The translations under genes were made by a program, and so were the position numbers. A DNA stretch of 64,000 bases from Fusarium oxysporum f. sp. lycopersici 4287 (Eukaryota > Ascomycota > Sordariomycetes > Hypocreales > Nectriaceae). The notes beneath the pieces are model-generated. The model saw only the letters and a program-made list of their open reading frames with translations, was not told the origin of the DNA and made no database searches. The DNA lies in assembly GCF_000149955.1 (NCBI RefSeq), contig NC_030987.1, positions 2,819,236 to 2,883,235 of the forward strand. Reading direction: 5' to 3'. Shown here piece after piece: positions 25,482-35,842 of the stretch. Numbering within the stretch: the first letter of the stretch is position 1; each line of letters begins with the position of its first letter.

Positions 25482-27398
25482 ATGGCTGCGCTCAAACAAG
25501 ACACGGCCCCTTCGAGGGTTCGCCAGTCGCGGAAATATGTCACCCCTAAGAGTGTCATTCTTGGCTTACTTTCTGCATCACCAATGGTTGTTTCGGCTCA
25601 AAATTCGAACTGTATATCTTTAAAGGATTCAAAAGCTTGCCCAGCATTCACATCTGCATCCATCTCTACCGGAGATAGTCTGCTTGAGTTCTTGTGAGTC
25701 CTCTTATCTGGTGACCTCTCAATCTTACTAACTTCATAAACAGCCCCTTCTTGCGATATGTTTCCGACAGAGCATCTTTCGATAGCCAGCTTTCGAACTA
25801 TGTGCAGAGAGATTATATGCAGAGGCAGTAAGTCCACCAATGAATAACATTTTTGAGCAATTCTGACAACTCGTAGATATCAATCCTTGTTCGGATGTAG
25901 CAATCTTGACTTGACTAACACCAGCGACTTGTATGCTCGCTTCACCACGACCGTGTTATGCAATGCTATTGTCCAGAACTCTATTGAGCCCTGTGGCCTG
26001 TCATCATCACAGTCGCGACCTCTTTGCGCCGACAGTTGTGCTGAATATGCCCAAAGTGAGGCTTATGTAACATCAGACGACGAGCTCTGTTCGAGACCGT
26101 CAAGCAATCTGCTTCAGCTGATTAGAGCAGACTTCACGAACTGTGCCCTTCCTGGTGGCTCTCTGGACACTAAGACATGTATTCCAGCAATCGAGAACGA
26201 GTCACAGAACTGTGGCTACGGCAACAGCACCGTGGGACTCTGTTCCTATTGTGGTTCAGGTGGCCTTAACTCGACCGACACCTGCTGTTACAACTCAAAT
26301 GCCGAGGAACGATGCAAAGATGTCACATTACCGACTTTGACCGCCACCATGACATTCACCCGAGTATCACCAACATCTTCAGCTACTGGGTCAAGCACTG
26401 CAGGTAGCGGAAATGACAACTCCGACGAGGATGACGATGAAGGAGGAGGAGGTGGAGGTGGTGGTCTAAGCGGCGGAGCAATTGCTGGTATCGTCATTGG
26501 CGTTCTTGCCGGTCTCGGTTTGCTTGCCCTTGGCCTCCTGTTGTGCCTCAGGAGAAGACGACGACCGAGCAGTCCCAAGGGAAGCATTTTCAACCAGCCT
26601 TCGCCTGCCCGACAAGGTGGAACAACTATGGCTCAAGCAGCACCCTCAGCCGCTCCTCAGGGATACGAAGTTCTTCCAGGTGGACGTATAGCACGGATGT
26701 CTGCTCTCGAAGGTCATTCCGGCGATTCACCTTCTCATCATCGCGACACTTCATCAGCCGCCGGTGGAATTGGTGCTGTAGGCGCATATCCACGCAGGGA
26801 TCATTCTTCTTCTGATGAGTTTACGTCAAGCCCACCCTCGTCAGAAACGCGCGGCGGAGTCCTTCGCCCACCACCGACTAAGCCTCGACGACATGGCTCA
26901 CTGTCAAGTAGTTCGGCCCTGGGCAGCTCTGTACCGCAGTCCCCATCTAGTGCTGGGGGATTTTCATCGCCTCAGGGCGTCGCTAGCCAACAATCCGAGC
27001 AGTTGCCATTTTTCAAGGACTACTATTCTCAGGACGACATTCACCCCGGTGACCGAATAGCTGTTCTTTGGGCTTATCAGCCACGGGCAACCGACGAATT
27101 CGCCTTGGAACGGGGAGATATGCTCAAAGTTGTGGGCATATGGGACGATGGTTGGGCAACAGGTGTAATGCTCAACGAGCGGGCAGATGAGTGGGAGACT
27201 CGACGACAAGCTCAACGCGATAGTGGCGTCTCGAACGCGTCGGGACGCCGCGACAGCTCCCCTGTTGCAGAGGGCGAGATAAAAGCATTCCCTCTGGTTT
27301 GTGTCTGTCGCCCCGAACACTGGAGGAAGACGATTGAGGGTGATGGATCAACGGAAACTGGTTCCAATGGCTTCAATGCTCACTCATCATTCTCATGA
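25482..27398 (+). CDS. Single-pass membrane protein with C-terminal SH3 domain (Fus1-like layout)
   Basis: 605-aa predicted type I membrane protein. Exons 25482-25693, 25744-25827 and 25877-27398 join in frame. A signal or signal-anchor segment (SVILGLLSASPMVVSA) is followed by a Cys-rich extracellular domain with many CxxC-like pairs and N-glycosylation sites. An acidic and poly-Gly spacer comes next, then one transmembrane helix (GGAIAGIVIGVLAGLGLLAL) and an RRRRR stop-transfer. The cytosolic part is Ser/Pro-rich and ends with an SH3 domain around 535-600, containing RIAVLWAYQPRATDEFALERGD, WDDGWATGV and AFPLVCVC. This ectodomain-TM-SH3 layout matches yeast Fus1 and similar fungal proteins in polarity, fusion or wall sensing. 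The actual role here is not known. The start follows an in-frame GTG region, and 25482 is the first ATG. Confidence 0.87.
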
Positions 27399-28253
27399 TT
27401 AATACAGTCACGACACCTTTAATTGAATACGGCCCTGGAAGGTACATGTTATCAGTGCATTGGTTTAATGGCTATGGCGTTCTGGTTTCTCGGCATACCC
27501 TGTTGGCATCTGCAACACAAACTTCATCCGATATCTTCGCAAGTTCAGTACGAATATCACTTACCACGCTCCGCCGTTCGGAGATATCCCAATCCCGATC
27601 AACTTACCAACCATCTGTATCACGCCGTTATTCGTCTTTGACCTTTGAGATTATGACGAACTTAGGACTCAGGTCCTTACTTTCAATTCTAGCGCTGAAT
27701 TATATACCCGGTGCGAACCACCCAGGATTGCTGTTTTGCAGAATTGAGGACCACATTGCAAGTAATGCATGGGGGAAACAAGGGGACGATAGGAGAGAAG
27801 ATGGCGGCAAGATGAAGTAGCCGCACCACGTTCCTTACGCCTTCAAGGCTCCTGATGATGATGTTAAATAAATAAACACTCACTACCATAGATAGAGCAC
27901 CTTCTTCATGGGCGGCTACGACGCCTAACGACTTTTTAGCGATACTGCAAATAAGTTCATTATTTCTGATGATATACACACCACTCGGTCTCTTCAAGCA
28001 GTGAAGCTAAAAGTAGAATTCCAGTTGAATGCCACAAGCACGCCGGCTAATAAGCGACCAAGGGTCCATGTTTGAGATCTCATGAAATGCGGGTTCTTCT
28101 GTCTACCGCTGTGGAGTGGTGTCAACAGAAGCCCCGCCGTGGGGTGTTCCCTCCCGTCAATTCCTCCACTGCTAAAGAGGGGCAGAGTTCTGAAGGAGAT
28201 TCCTTTCTGAACTTGTAGACCACAGCCAAGTCTTTTCAAATCTCAAATCAACG
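27399..28253. other. Intergenic between SH3 gene and DcpS
   Basis: About 850 bases with short frames that lack domains on both strands, such as 27395-27820 and 27994-28239. Presumed 3' UTR plus the DcpS promoter. Confidence 0.5.
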
Positions 28254-29240
28254 ATGGCCGATGTCAAAGCAAAAGCGGAGGCCCTTGTGCCCAAATTCAA
28301 ACTCGATCGCGTCCTCAACCAAGATCAAGCAGGACGTCGCATCTCCCTCTACGGCTCTATCGACGACCAACCAGCTCTACTGATCCTGGAACGGGCTCCC
28401 TTCCCAACCTCACAGACCTACCTCACCGATGTTCCCGCTCAGCTCGCGCGGATTCAGAACCTGGGCGCAAACGATATCTATCACTGGTTCATGAGCCGTA
28501 GCGGCACTGAGACGACCAAGCCTGACGACGCCGACTTCTTCGCTGATCTCAAAATCAACCTGATTTACCCATGTACCGAAACGCACGTCAAAAAGTACAG
28601 CAAGCAGGGTGTTCGGTTCGTGACGGAGACACCAGATATTTACAAAGACCACATTCGACCGTATATGCTCAGCAAGAGGGAGGAAGGACGACTCAATTGG
28701 GTATTTAACATTATTGAAGGACGCAAGGAGGTAGAAGATGTTATCTACAGAACGAAGCTTGGTGAGGCCGGCGATGAGGGTTTCCTCATGCTGCCAGACC
28801 TCAACTGGGACCGCAAGACGCTCGATGCGCTGCACCTACTAGCGCTGGTCGAACGACGGGATATCTGGTCGCTGAGAGACCTTCGCAAGAAGCACATCCC
28901 CTGGCTACAGCACATGAAGACCCATCTTATCGATGCCACTGTCAAGACGTATCCATCGATCGAGCCGGACCAGCTGAAACTCTATGTGCATTACCAGCCA
29001 ACATATTACCACTTTCACATTCATATTGTTCATGTCCAGCTCGAAGCGGGGGCCACTCAGGCGACGGGCAAGGCAGTCGGACTCGAGAGTATCATAGAAA
29101 CGCTGGGCGCAATGGCGGGAGACGACGAGGCGGGTATGGATGGCATTGCTATGAGCTATACGCTAGGAGAGGCAAGTGAGTTGTGGACCGAGATTTTCGA
29201 GCCACTCAAGTCTAGCGGCGCAGCTTCTCGATCGCAATAA
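28254..29240 (+). CDS. DCS1: Scavenger mRNA decapping enzyme DcpS
   Basis: HIT-family pyrophosphatase that hydrolyses the m7GpppN cap left after 3'-5' mRNA decay. It is a single exon of 328 aa. The N-terminal swapped domain contains GRRISLYGSIDDQPALLILE. The central linker and cap-binding region includes DLNWDRKTLDALHLLAL and SLRDLRKKHIPWL. The C-terminal catalytic HIT motif is YYHFHIHIVHV, with the HxHxH triad intact. Length and order match fungal Dcs1/DcpS. The last 29 bases of the coding sequence (29212-29240) overlap the coding end of the convergent GILT-like gene. Confidence 0.95.
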   Translation: MADVKAKAEALVPKFKLDRVLNQDQAGRRISLYGSIDDQPALLILERAPFPTSQTYLTDVPAQLARIQNLGANDIYHWFMSRSGTETTKPDDADFFADLKINLIYPCTETHVKKYSKQGVRFVTETPDIYKDHIRPYMLSKREEGRLNWVFNIIEGRKEVEDVIYRTKLGEAGDEGFLMLPDLNWDRKTLDALHLLALVERRDIWSLRDLRKKHIPWLQHMKTHLIDATVKTYPSIEPDQLKLYVHYQPTYYHFHIHIVHVQLEAGATQATGKAVGLESIIETLGAMAGDDEAGMDGIAMSYTLGEASELWTEIFEPLKSSGAASRSQ

Positions 29241-30102
29241 TTAGATCGTTGACGCCAGAGCCGTTGGGACAGTCGGTCCACTCGCCACCGTCGCGGATGC
29301 AGTAGATTTTGTTATCGAGACGAATAGTGGCGCTCTTCGTCACACCGGCCTATCGATCATATTAGCACGCGCATGGTATTCAGACGAGTTTGGCATACAT
29401 CTGCAGTTCTCTTGATGCTATCCCGTAGGAGGCTCAAGCCATAGGCGCCGTCCTCCTTTACAGCGCAGTCGTTAAGTTGCTGGAAATCGATCGCGGACTC
29501 AAGAGCACAGTCTTCGACGAGGGACCGTTCGGGGATCTCGCTGTAGTCGCGGCTTAGACACATGATGAAGCCGAGGTTGATCTTGGGATCGGGGTAGAGT
29601 TCGCGGGCGCAGAGCTCGATGATGTTGCCCATGCATTCTGATGGGCCGTGCATGCAGTCGACACCGTCGTTGGCAGTTGGCCTATGGAACCGAACGTTAG
29701 TCTCATATTAGAATAGAGCTGTGTATCGACATACCGGCCAATGTAAGATAAGGTGAAGTTAACCTTATCATGAACGCGTTGCATCACGGGCAGTACTAGT
29801 AGTTCAAGTCCGTCCTGGAGATATTGAGCATTTGTTATTCTGCACAAAGATGGGTAGATGTTTACCTTTGCGTCAGGACATTTACTCATGATGTGCGCCT
29901 CCAGTGGCACAAGTCTATCGGTAGTATGAACATCGTCACTCGTGATATCGACCATCGTTTGGTCAAGTATAGGGTTGAAAGGCTGCCATATCCAGAATGT
30001 ATAAACAACTGCTATTACGAAGGCTATTGTGAGGGTGGGTCGACTGCGACGGAGGGAACGAGGCGGCGACATGGCTCGTGGAGCAGGGCGTTTCTCATCC
30101 AT
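29212..30102 (-). CDS. GILT-family (gamma-interferon-inducible lysosomal thiol reductase-like) protein
   Basis: 245-aa type II or secreted protein. Four minus-strand exons join in frame: 30102-29866, 29814-29735, 29681-29399 and 29349-29212. A basic N-terminus precedes a membrane anchor (LTIAFVIAVVYTFWIW). The thioredoxin-like region begins VPLEAHIMSKCPDA. The GILT signature is recognisable as CMHGPSECMGN (family CQHGxxECxxN) with downstream paired cysteines. The catalytic CXXC reads CPDA, so only one cysteine is in place and classical thiol reductase activity is doubtful. Residues after the splice read KDGLELLVLP. Its stop codon lies inside the DcpS coding sequence (29-base tail-to-tail overlap). 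Confidence 0.88.
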
Positions 30103-30977
30103 TATATATGAAGTGGTGATAATTAAGTATACTACTCAGGTAGAGAATCCGGGGATGTTAGGTGGAGGAGATGTCGTTATGGGCAGCTGAATGCGCGTCA
30201 CATTCGCATGCGGCTGCATTGTTTATCCGAATTTGGTTAGGGAAACCGGTTTAAGGCATGAACTTCAGTGATTCATAATGCTTTCATACTGATAATTATA
30301 CACGCTGTCTAACGTCCCCTGTATTATCCAAAGAGTCGAGTATTCCTAATATTACATACTCAAATTTCCAATTTTGAAATGCGCCTCAAGTCGGAATTTA
30401 AAGATCATCAGTGCATCCCTGATAGTGAGAAGTGCTGCTGTAAGTCAACCGTTTCAGGGGTAACCGGCGGGGCACAGAAAGGCTGATGTTTGACCCCGCA
30501 GAAAATCGCGTGTGAATCTCTCGATCAATTCCTTGCTTGGTGCATGCATGAGATGAGATGCATTCAATGATATGATATAGATACCTAACTACTAATCATT
30601 GATTACGGCCGTCAATGTCTAATTGTTAAAATAACCGCTAAGGCCAGATATATTTAGGTCGTGGTTCCACGTCATTGCATCAGGGTGCAGCTTCTCTGCG
30701 CTAGCGTCCGCGCTGGATCGTCAACACAGGTGAATAACTTCCACCTTCTCATGACTTGCGATTCATACTTATTCATTCTAACATTCACAGCCTGCCTAGC
30801 ACACCAACCTTACCTATAAGAGCCTCTTCTACGTTCGTTACTCGATTATACAACCCCTAGCACCCTTCTACCGGCGATCTACTTTCAATCGATCTACGTC
30901 TGCCTAATGCCGGTATCAGATTGTCTAGAATGATACCCTGAACTACCTCACATCAACCTCATAAAAAACCACCATTT
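30103..30977. promoter_or_regulatory. Divergent intergenic GILT / hexokinase
   Basis: About 875 bases between divergent starts. It is AT-rich in its middle (30200-30660) and turns CT/AC-rich just before the hexokinase ATG. No gene was seen. Confidence 0.5.
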
Positions 30978-32683
30978 ATGTCTTACAGCGACTTTACTCA
31001 AACCATGGCAACCCCTGTATCGATTGAAGAGTTCTTGGAACCTTTATATGTCGATATTGACAAGATCAATCGACTATCCCAACTGTTTCTCGAGACATTT
31101 GAGAAGCTTGCCGCTGGCTCCGAGAACCAGTTCTTACCTACGCCCATATCTGAAGCTATCCTACGACCGGAAGCGAAGCGAAAACAAGGCTGGTGAGACA
31201 TTCCTATTCATGGATTGGAAAAAAAATAAAAAATAAAAAAAAATATGGACTGACATAAGATGTAGCCACTTAGCCATAGACATGTCAGTTACTGGCCTTC
31301 GAGTTTCACTATCTCTTATATATCTAACGTGAGAATAGAGGCGGCACAAACTTGAGAGTGGGTTTTGTCCAACTTGGCAACGAAGCCGCGTCATCTGACC
31401 AAGCCAATGGCCATATCACCAACGGATCCGATGCCAGTTCTGCTACGAGGCATGTGAGGAGGCTTTTGGAGAAATCCTGGCCCATCGATGAACACCTCAA
31501 GAACGAAAATCCGGATAGTCTCTTCCTTTGGATTGGCAAATGCATTGCTGAGGTAGTCCAAGATGGATGCGATACGCTGCACCTACAAAGCGACCAAACA
31601 TTGCCTCTTGGTGTTACCTTTAGCTTTCCCATGGTGCAGCACTCACTCTCCCAAGCTACACTTATGCAAATGGGTAAGGGATTCGCCATTTCCCCCGATC
31701 AGGATCTGGGTGACCGCCTCACCGACGGATACAATCGTGCAAAGTCACACGAGCTACCGCCTATTCGAGTCGAGGCAATTGCCAATGACTCGGTATCGAC
31801 ACTCGTCTCATTCATCTTTAACTTCGATGAAGCCTTGAATCGACGTGCTGCTATGGGTCTTATTCTCGGAACAGGCTGCAATGCAACGATTCCGTTGAAG
31901 TTGAGCCAGCTGAACCCATCTAAACGCCCAAAGAGTGTTGTTGCCCGACCGGAGGAGAGGGTAGAGGATGTCAAGATTGCGATCAATACTGAATGGAGCA
32001 TCAACGGTACTGCACCTCCCTTACACGAAGTTGGGTTGGTCAGCCAATGGGACAAAACATTGGACATTCAAGGTGAGTTGAATGGCTTCCAACCACTCGA
32101 ATTCATGACGGCCGGCCGTTACCTGGGCGAACTCGGACGAATTATGCTGGTCGACTACTTGACGGAACACTTGGGTATTGCCGCAGGAACGTTGCCTCAG
32201 AGCTTGCTGCAACAGCACAACCTTACAACAACGTTCTTGAGTCACTTCAAACCCCTCCGACCATCGGCTCTTGTCGCTATGCTGCAGCAAGAATTCCCTG
32301 AATCGACAGGATCACCGCCGTTTGAGTGGACCGAGGACCTTGCCACGGCAGTATATCGAATTGCCAAGGCCATTGAGGTTCGAGCGGCTGGTATTGTGGC
32401 AGCAGCCACACTGGCTCTGTTGACATTGGCCGAAGAAGTTCCAGGCGAAGGGTCAGAGGCATTGGATCGGGATTACGAACTCGGTGTAGGTTACACCGGG
32501 GGATGCATTGTTCACTTTCAGGACTACCTGCAGGATTGCCAGAACTTTTTGGACCAGCTCCTGCGCAAACGATTCGGCGAGGAGAGCCCGTTACGAGCCG
32601 TACTCAGCCCGTGTCACGATGGAGGCGTTACAGGAGCGGGCATTCTTGTGGCTGCAGCATCTCAGAGCAAGACGATAGAATAG
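30978..32683 (+). CDS. Hexokinase-family sugar kinase, probably N-acetylglucosamine kinase
   Basis: ATP-dependent sugar kinase of 525 aa. Three exons join in frame: 30978-31192, an 18-nt micro-exon 31266-31283, and 31339-32683. The micro-exon plus its junctions encode CHLAIDI, which leads into GGTNLRVGFV, the phosphate-1 motif. Other motifs are LGVTFSFPM, MGKGFAI, the catalytic Asp in IANDSVSTLVS, GLILGTGCNAT and INTEWSINGTAP, followed by GFQPLEFMTAGRYLGELGRI. The LSxATLMxMGKGF and INTEWSINGTAPPL blocks are closer to fungal GlcNAc kinases (Candida Hxk1 type) than to glucose hexokinases. An atypical regulatory hexokinase is the alternative. No other GlcNAc catabolic gene is adjacent. Intron 1 contains a very A-rich run at 31219-31244. 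Confidence 0.85.
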
Positions 32684-33475
32684 TTGCAGGTTTGGGTTGC
32701 ATACTGCATTGGGGGTGCTAGGGGGGCGGCTGGACCGCTTCGGTAATTGATCAGTCCAACTTGCAGATGGTGGGCATTTGTATCTGGCTGGGGTGGTTCA
32801 TGAACATGAGCATGGGTGGCTGTAAGCCGGGGTTAATGAAAGGAGGGGAAGGGGGAGAGGCCTGAGATAAGCTAAACCTGACGATTGATTATTAACTGGT
32901 TTATAGAAATGATAACTATTCTCACGAGTTCAGTTGTATGTTTTGTATAGGTGCCTTTCATTGAAGAGTACTAACCACTCTTGGCAATGGATTTACCAGC
33001 AACTCTATCTAATTGAAGTTGGCGGAGATTCCGACTTACAACTACAACACCAACTGACCCCTCCACACCGTAGTCATGCTCGCGTGCAGGTGACTCCTCT
33101 CCTTCTGTGATGGTCCCGCATAACGGCCGGCAGAGATAGTCATAATACTCTGCCTGACTCACACTTACACTCGCACTGAGAAACCTTTTCTGGAAGATAC
33201 CGCATTTCTAATCCTCCACTGGCAATGCATCTATTATAGGCAGTCCGAGTCGGGAATATGCCGATGATCTTTGCGGGGCCACTTTCTGGATGTATCCGCC
33301 GCAAAGTCTGCGATCACGACAGTGAGACTCCACTCTTTTCTACATGGTCCCCCAACCTATTTCCTTTTAAAGGTTCTGTCGGATCCTTCTATTTTATTGT
33401 AATCTTTCCCTCTCTTCTTTTTCTTCTTCGCCAGTTTCAAACAAGACTTCCTGCCGAAGTTATCAACCCGCCGTT
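32684..33475. other. Intergenic between the sugar kinase and the MFS gene
   Basis: About 790 bases containing the 3' UTR and then a CT-rich leader before 33476. No supported gene. Confidence 0.5.
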
Positions 33476-35690
33476 ATGTCTCCGGTCTCGGACCCCGGCC
33501 GTGCCGCTCCCGCTCCCGCTCCGGTACCTGTTCCGGTACGGACCAATTCTCGGAGCAGCGACAGTGACGGAAGTGTCGTTGATCCAGCAGAATTCGAAAA
33601 TCTTTCGAGATCCTTGACGACTGGTGCTCACTTCCTGCAGCCTGAATCATTAGAGAGTGCAATGCTAAGGCCTTCTTCTTATAAGGCTAGCCATTACCTT
33701 CACGATGAGGAGCAGGAGGGAGTGATCAGTGAGGCTGAAGGTGAAGATGATAGTGAGATCTCGGAGGACTTGGATAATGTGCGTCCTCATGAAGGGACTC
33801 CTCTTATAAGTCACAGCCGACGCCATTCTATCACAGCAAGATCAACAACTTCTGCTGTAACGGAGATAGACACGCCGTTTCTCAACAACACATCTCCAAC
33901 ACGCTTCTGGTTCATCTTCTCCCAGATTCTGACAGCATACTTCATATCTTGCTTCGATGGAACAATCATGGCTTCATCACATCCTGTCATTACATCATAC
34001 TTTAACGCCTCAAACTCCGCATCGTGGCTTTCCACGGCTTTCCTCCTCACTTCATCTGCCTTTCAACCTTTACTGGGCCGGCTCTCTGATGCCCTAGGCC
34101 GGAAGCCGCTTTTTGTAGGAGCCCTGGGCATCTTTGCAGCCGCAACGACATGGTGTGCTCTTGCAAACAGCATCGAGAGCTTTATTCTCGGACGAGCCTT
34201 TTGCGGAATCGGTGCTGGTGGTGTTATGACCATTGGCTCCATCATTGTTTCAGACCTTGTGCCCATTGAGAACCGTGGCGTGTATCAGTCATACATCAAC
34301 ATGAACTATGGTGTTGGTTCAAGTCTGGGTGCCGCTGCAGGAGGCGCAATGGCTGATTATCTTGGCTGGAGATGGGAGTTTGGAGTTCAGATTCCGCCAC
34401 TATTGATTTGCATGGTTGTTGCATGGATTGCCATCCCAGATGATCTGGGTATTCAGGGCGAGAGAAAGGGGGTGTGGCAGGCTCTTAAAGAATTCGACAT
34501 CAGGGGCTCGTTGCTCTTGACTACCGCTATTACGTTTGTGATTCTGGGCCTGAATCTTGGAGGCAATGTCCTTCCATGTAAGTCAACATCTAATTTCATG
34601 CTGATGGTGACTGACTAACATCTTTCAGGGTCACACCCCTTTGTCATTGCAAGTCTTGTGATATTCGCCATCACATTCCCCGTGTTCCTATGGGTTGAGT
34701 CCTGGGTCCATAAACCGATCATGCCCCTTCATCTCTTGAACCGACAACCTCGCGGAAATCTAATTTTCTCGAATGTTATTGCTGCTATGGTCGCTAACTC
34801 AATCTTATTCAACATGTAAGTCATTCCCCTTTGTATAATAAGAGACTTGTGCCGTTTGATGGGACTGTAGCATATCTGTTGCTGATAGAGGTGCGACGTG
34901 ACGCTCCTTGTGGGCAACTCGTTTCTGATACACAGCAGCACGCTCCGTATCTCATTGCTTACCGTGTTCTCAATTACCTACTAGCAGCCTGGATTATCTC
35001 CTGCAGCTTGAAACTGCTCTTTAGTATCCTATTGCTAACATGGCATACAGTCCACTCTATTTTCAGGCTGTCCTCCTCACATCTGCCACCTCTTCTGGTC
35101 TCCGCCTCATCATTCCAACAATCGCTGCCTCTTCAACCGGTACTTTCGTTGGTTTTGCCGTGACTTGGACTGGCCGCTTGAAGTGGCCTGTCTTAAGTGG
35201 TACTATCTGCATACTCATCGGCACCATAGGCCTGGTTTTCCTTCAGCGTGACCTCCCATCATGGGTTTATCTCTTCATCCTTCTCCCATCATCTATTGGA
35301 CAGGGATTCCAATTTCCAGGAACATTCATGGCGATATTGGCTGCATCTCCTCAAGCCGAGCAAGCTGTTGTGACATCTACACTCATGCTGTGGCGAAGTC
35401 TCGGCCAGGTACTTGGTGTTGCAAGTAGCTCACTTGTTGTTCAGAACGCTCTACTCCATTATCTCAAACAGTACGTCACAGGAGAAGGTCGTGATGAGAT
35501 CATTCGTCGCGTGAGAGAGTCGGTTGAGGAGGTGGCCAAGCTCGAGCCCAAGTACCGAGAACAGGTCATCGTGAGTTATGAAGCCGCACTGCGACTCACA
35601 TTCATCACTTGTGCCGTGTTTGCATTTACCTCTGTGGTGATGATCTGGCCGATCAAGCTTCCCCGTCTTGGTGTGAGAAAGCACAAATAA
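33476..35690 (+). CDS. MFS transporter, vacuolar basic amino acid (Fnx/Vba)-like
   Basis: 642-aa major facilitator protein in three exons: 33476-34577, 34629-34815 and 35051-35690, joined in frame. The long hydrophilic N-terminus is Pro-, Ser- and acid-rich with a di-leucine-like EGTPLI. The first helix region carries DGTIMASSHPVITSYF, and motif A reads GRLSDALGRKPLF. GRAFCGIGAGGVMTIGSIIVSDL and NMNYGVGSSLGAAAGG are typical of the DHA2-like group containing Fnx1, Fnx2 and Vba proteins. These import basic amino acids into the vacuole or act in drug export; the substrate here is unproven. The 235-nt last intron is long for this window and is confirmed by phase (AT | T CCA, giving NIPLYFQAV). 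Confidence 0.88.
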
Positions 35691-35842
35691 ACTCAAAAAC
35701 ATATATCAAGTGAAGACAAAAGGAGGAACGGAAAAGATAGTAAGTATACAAGCGTAATGCCTAGCGGACAGATTGTTAGATTAGACCCAGATATGCTAGC
35801 CTCGATTGAGCCCCTATTTATACACCATGAATAACACATCAA

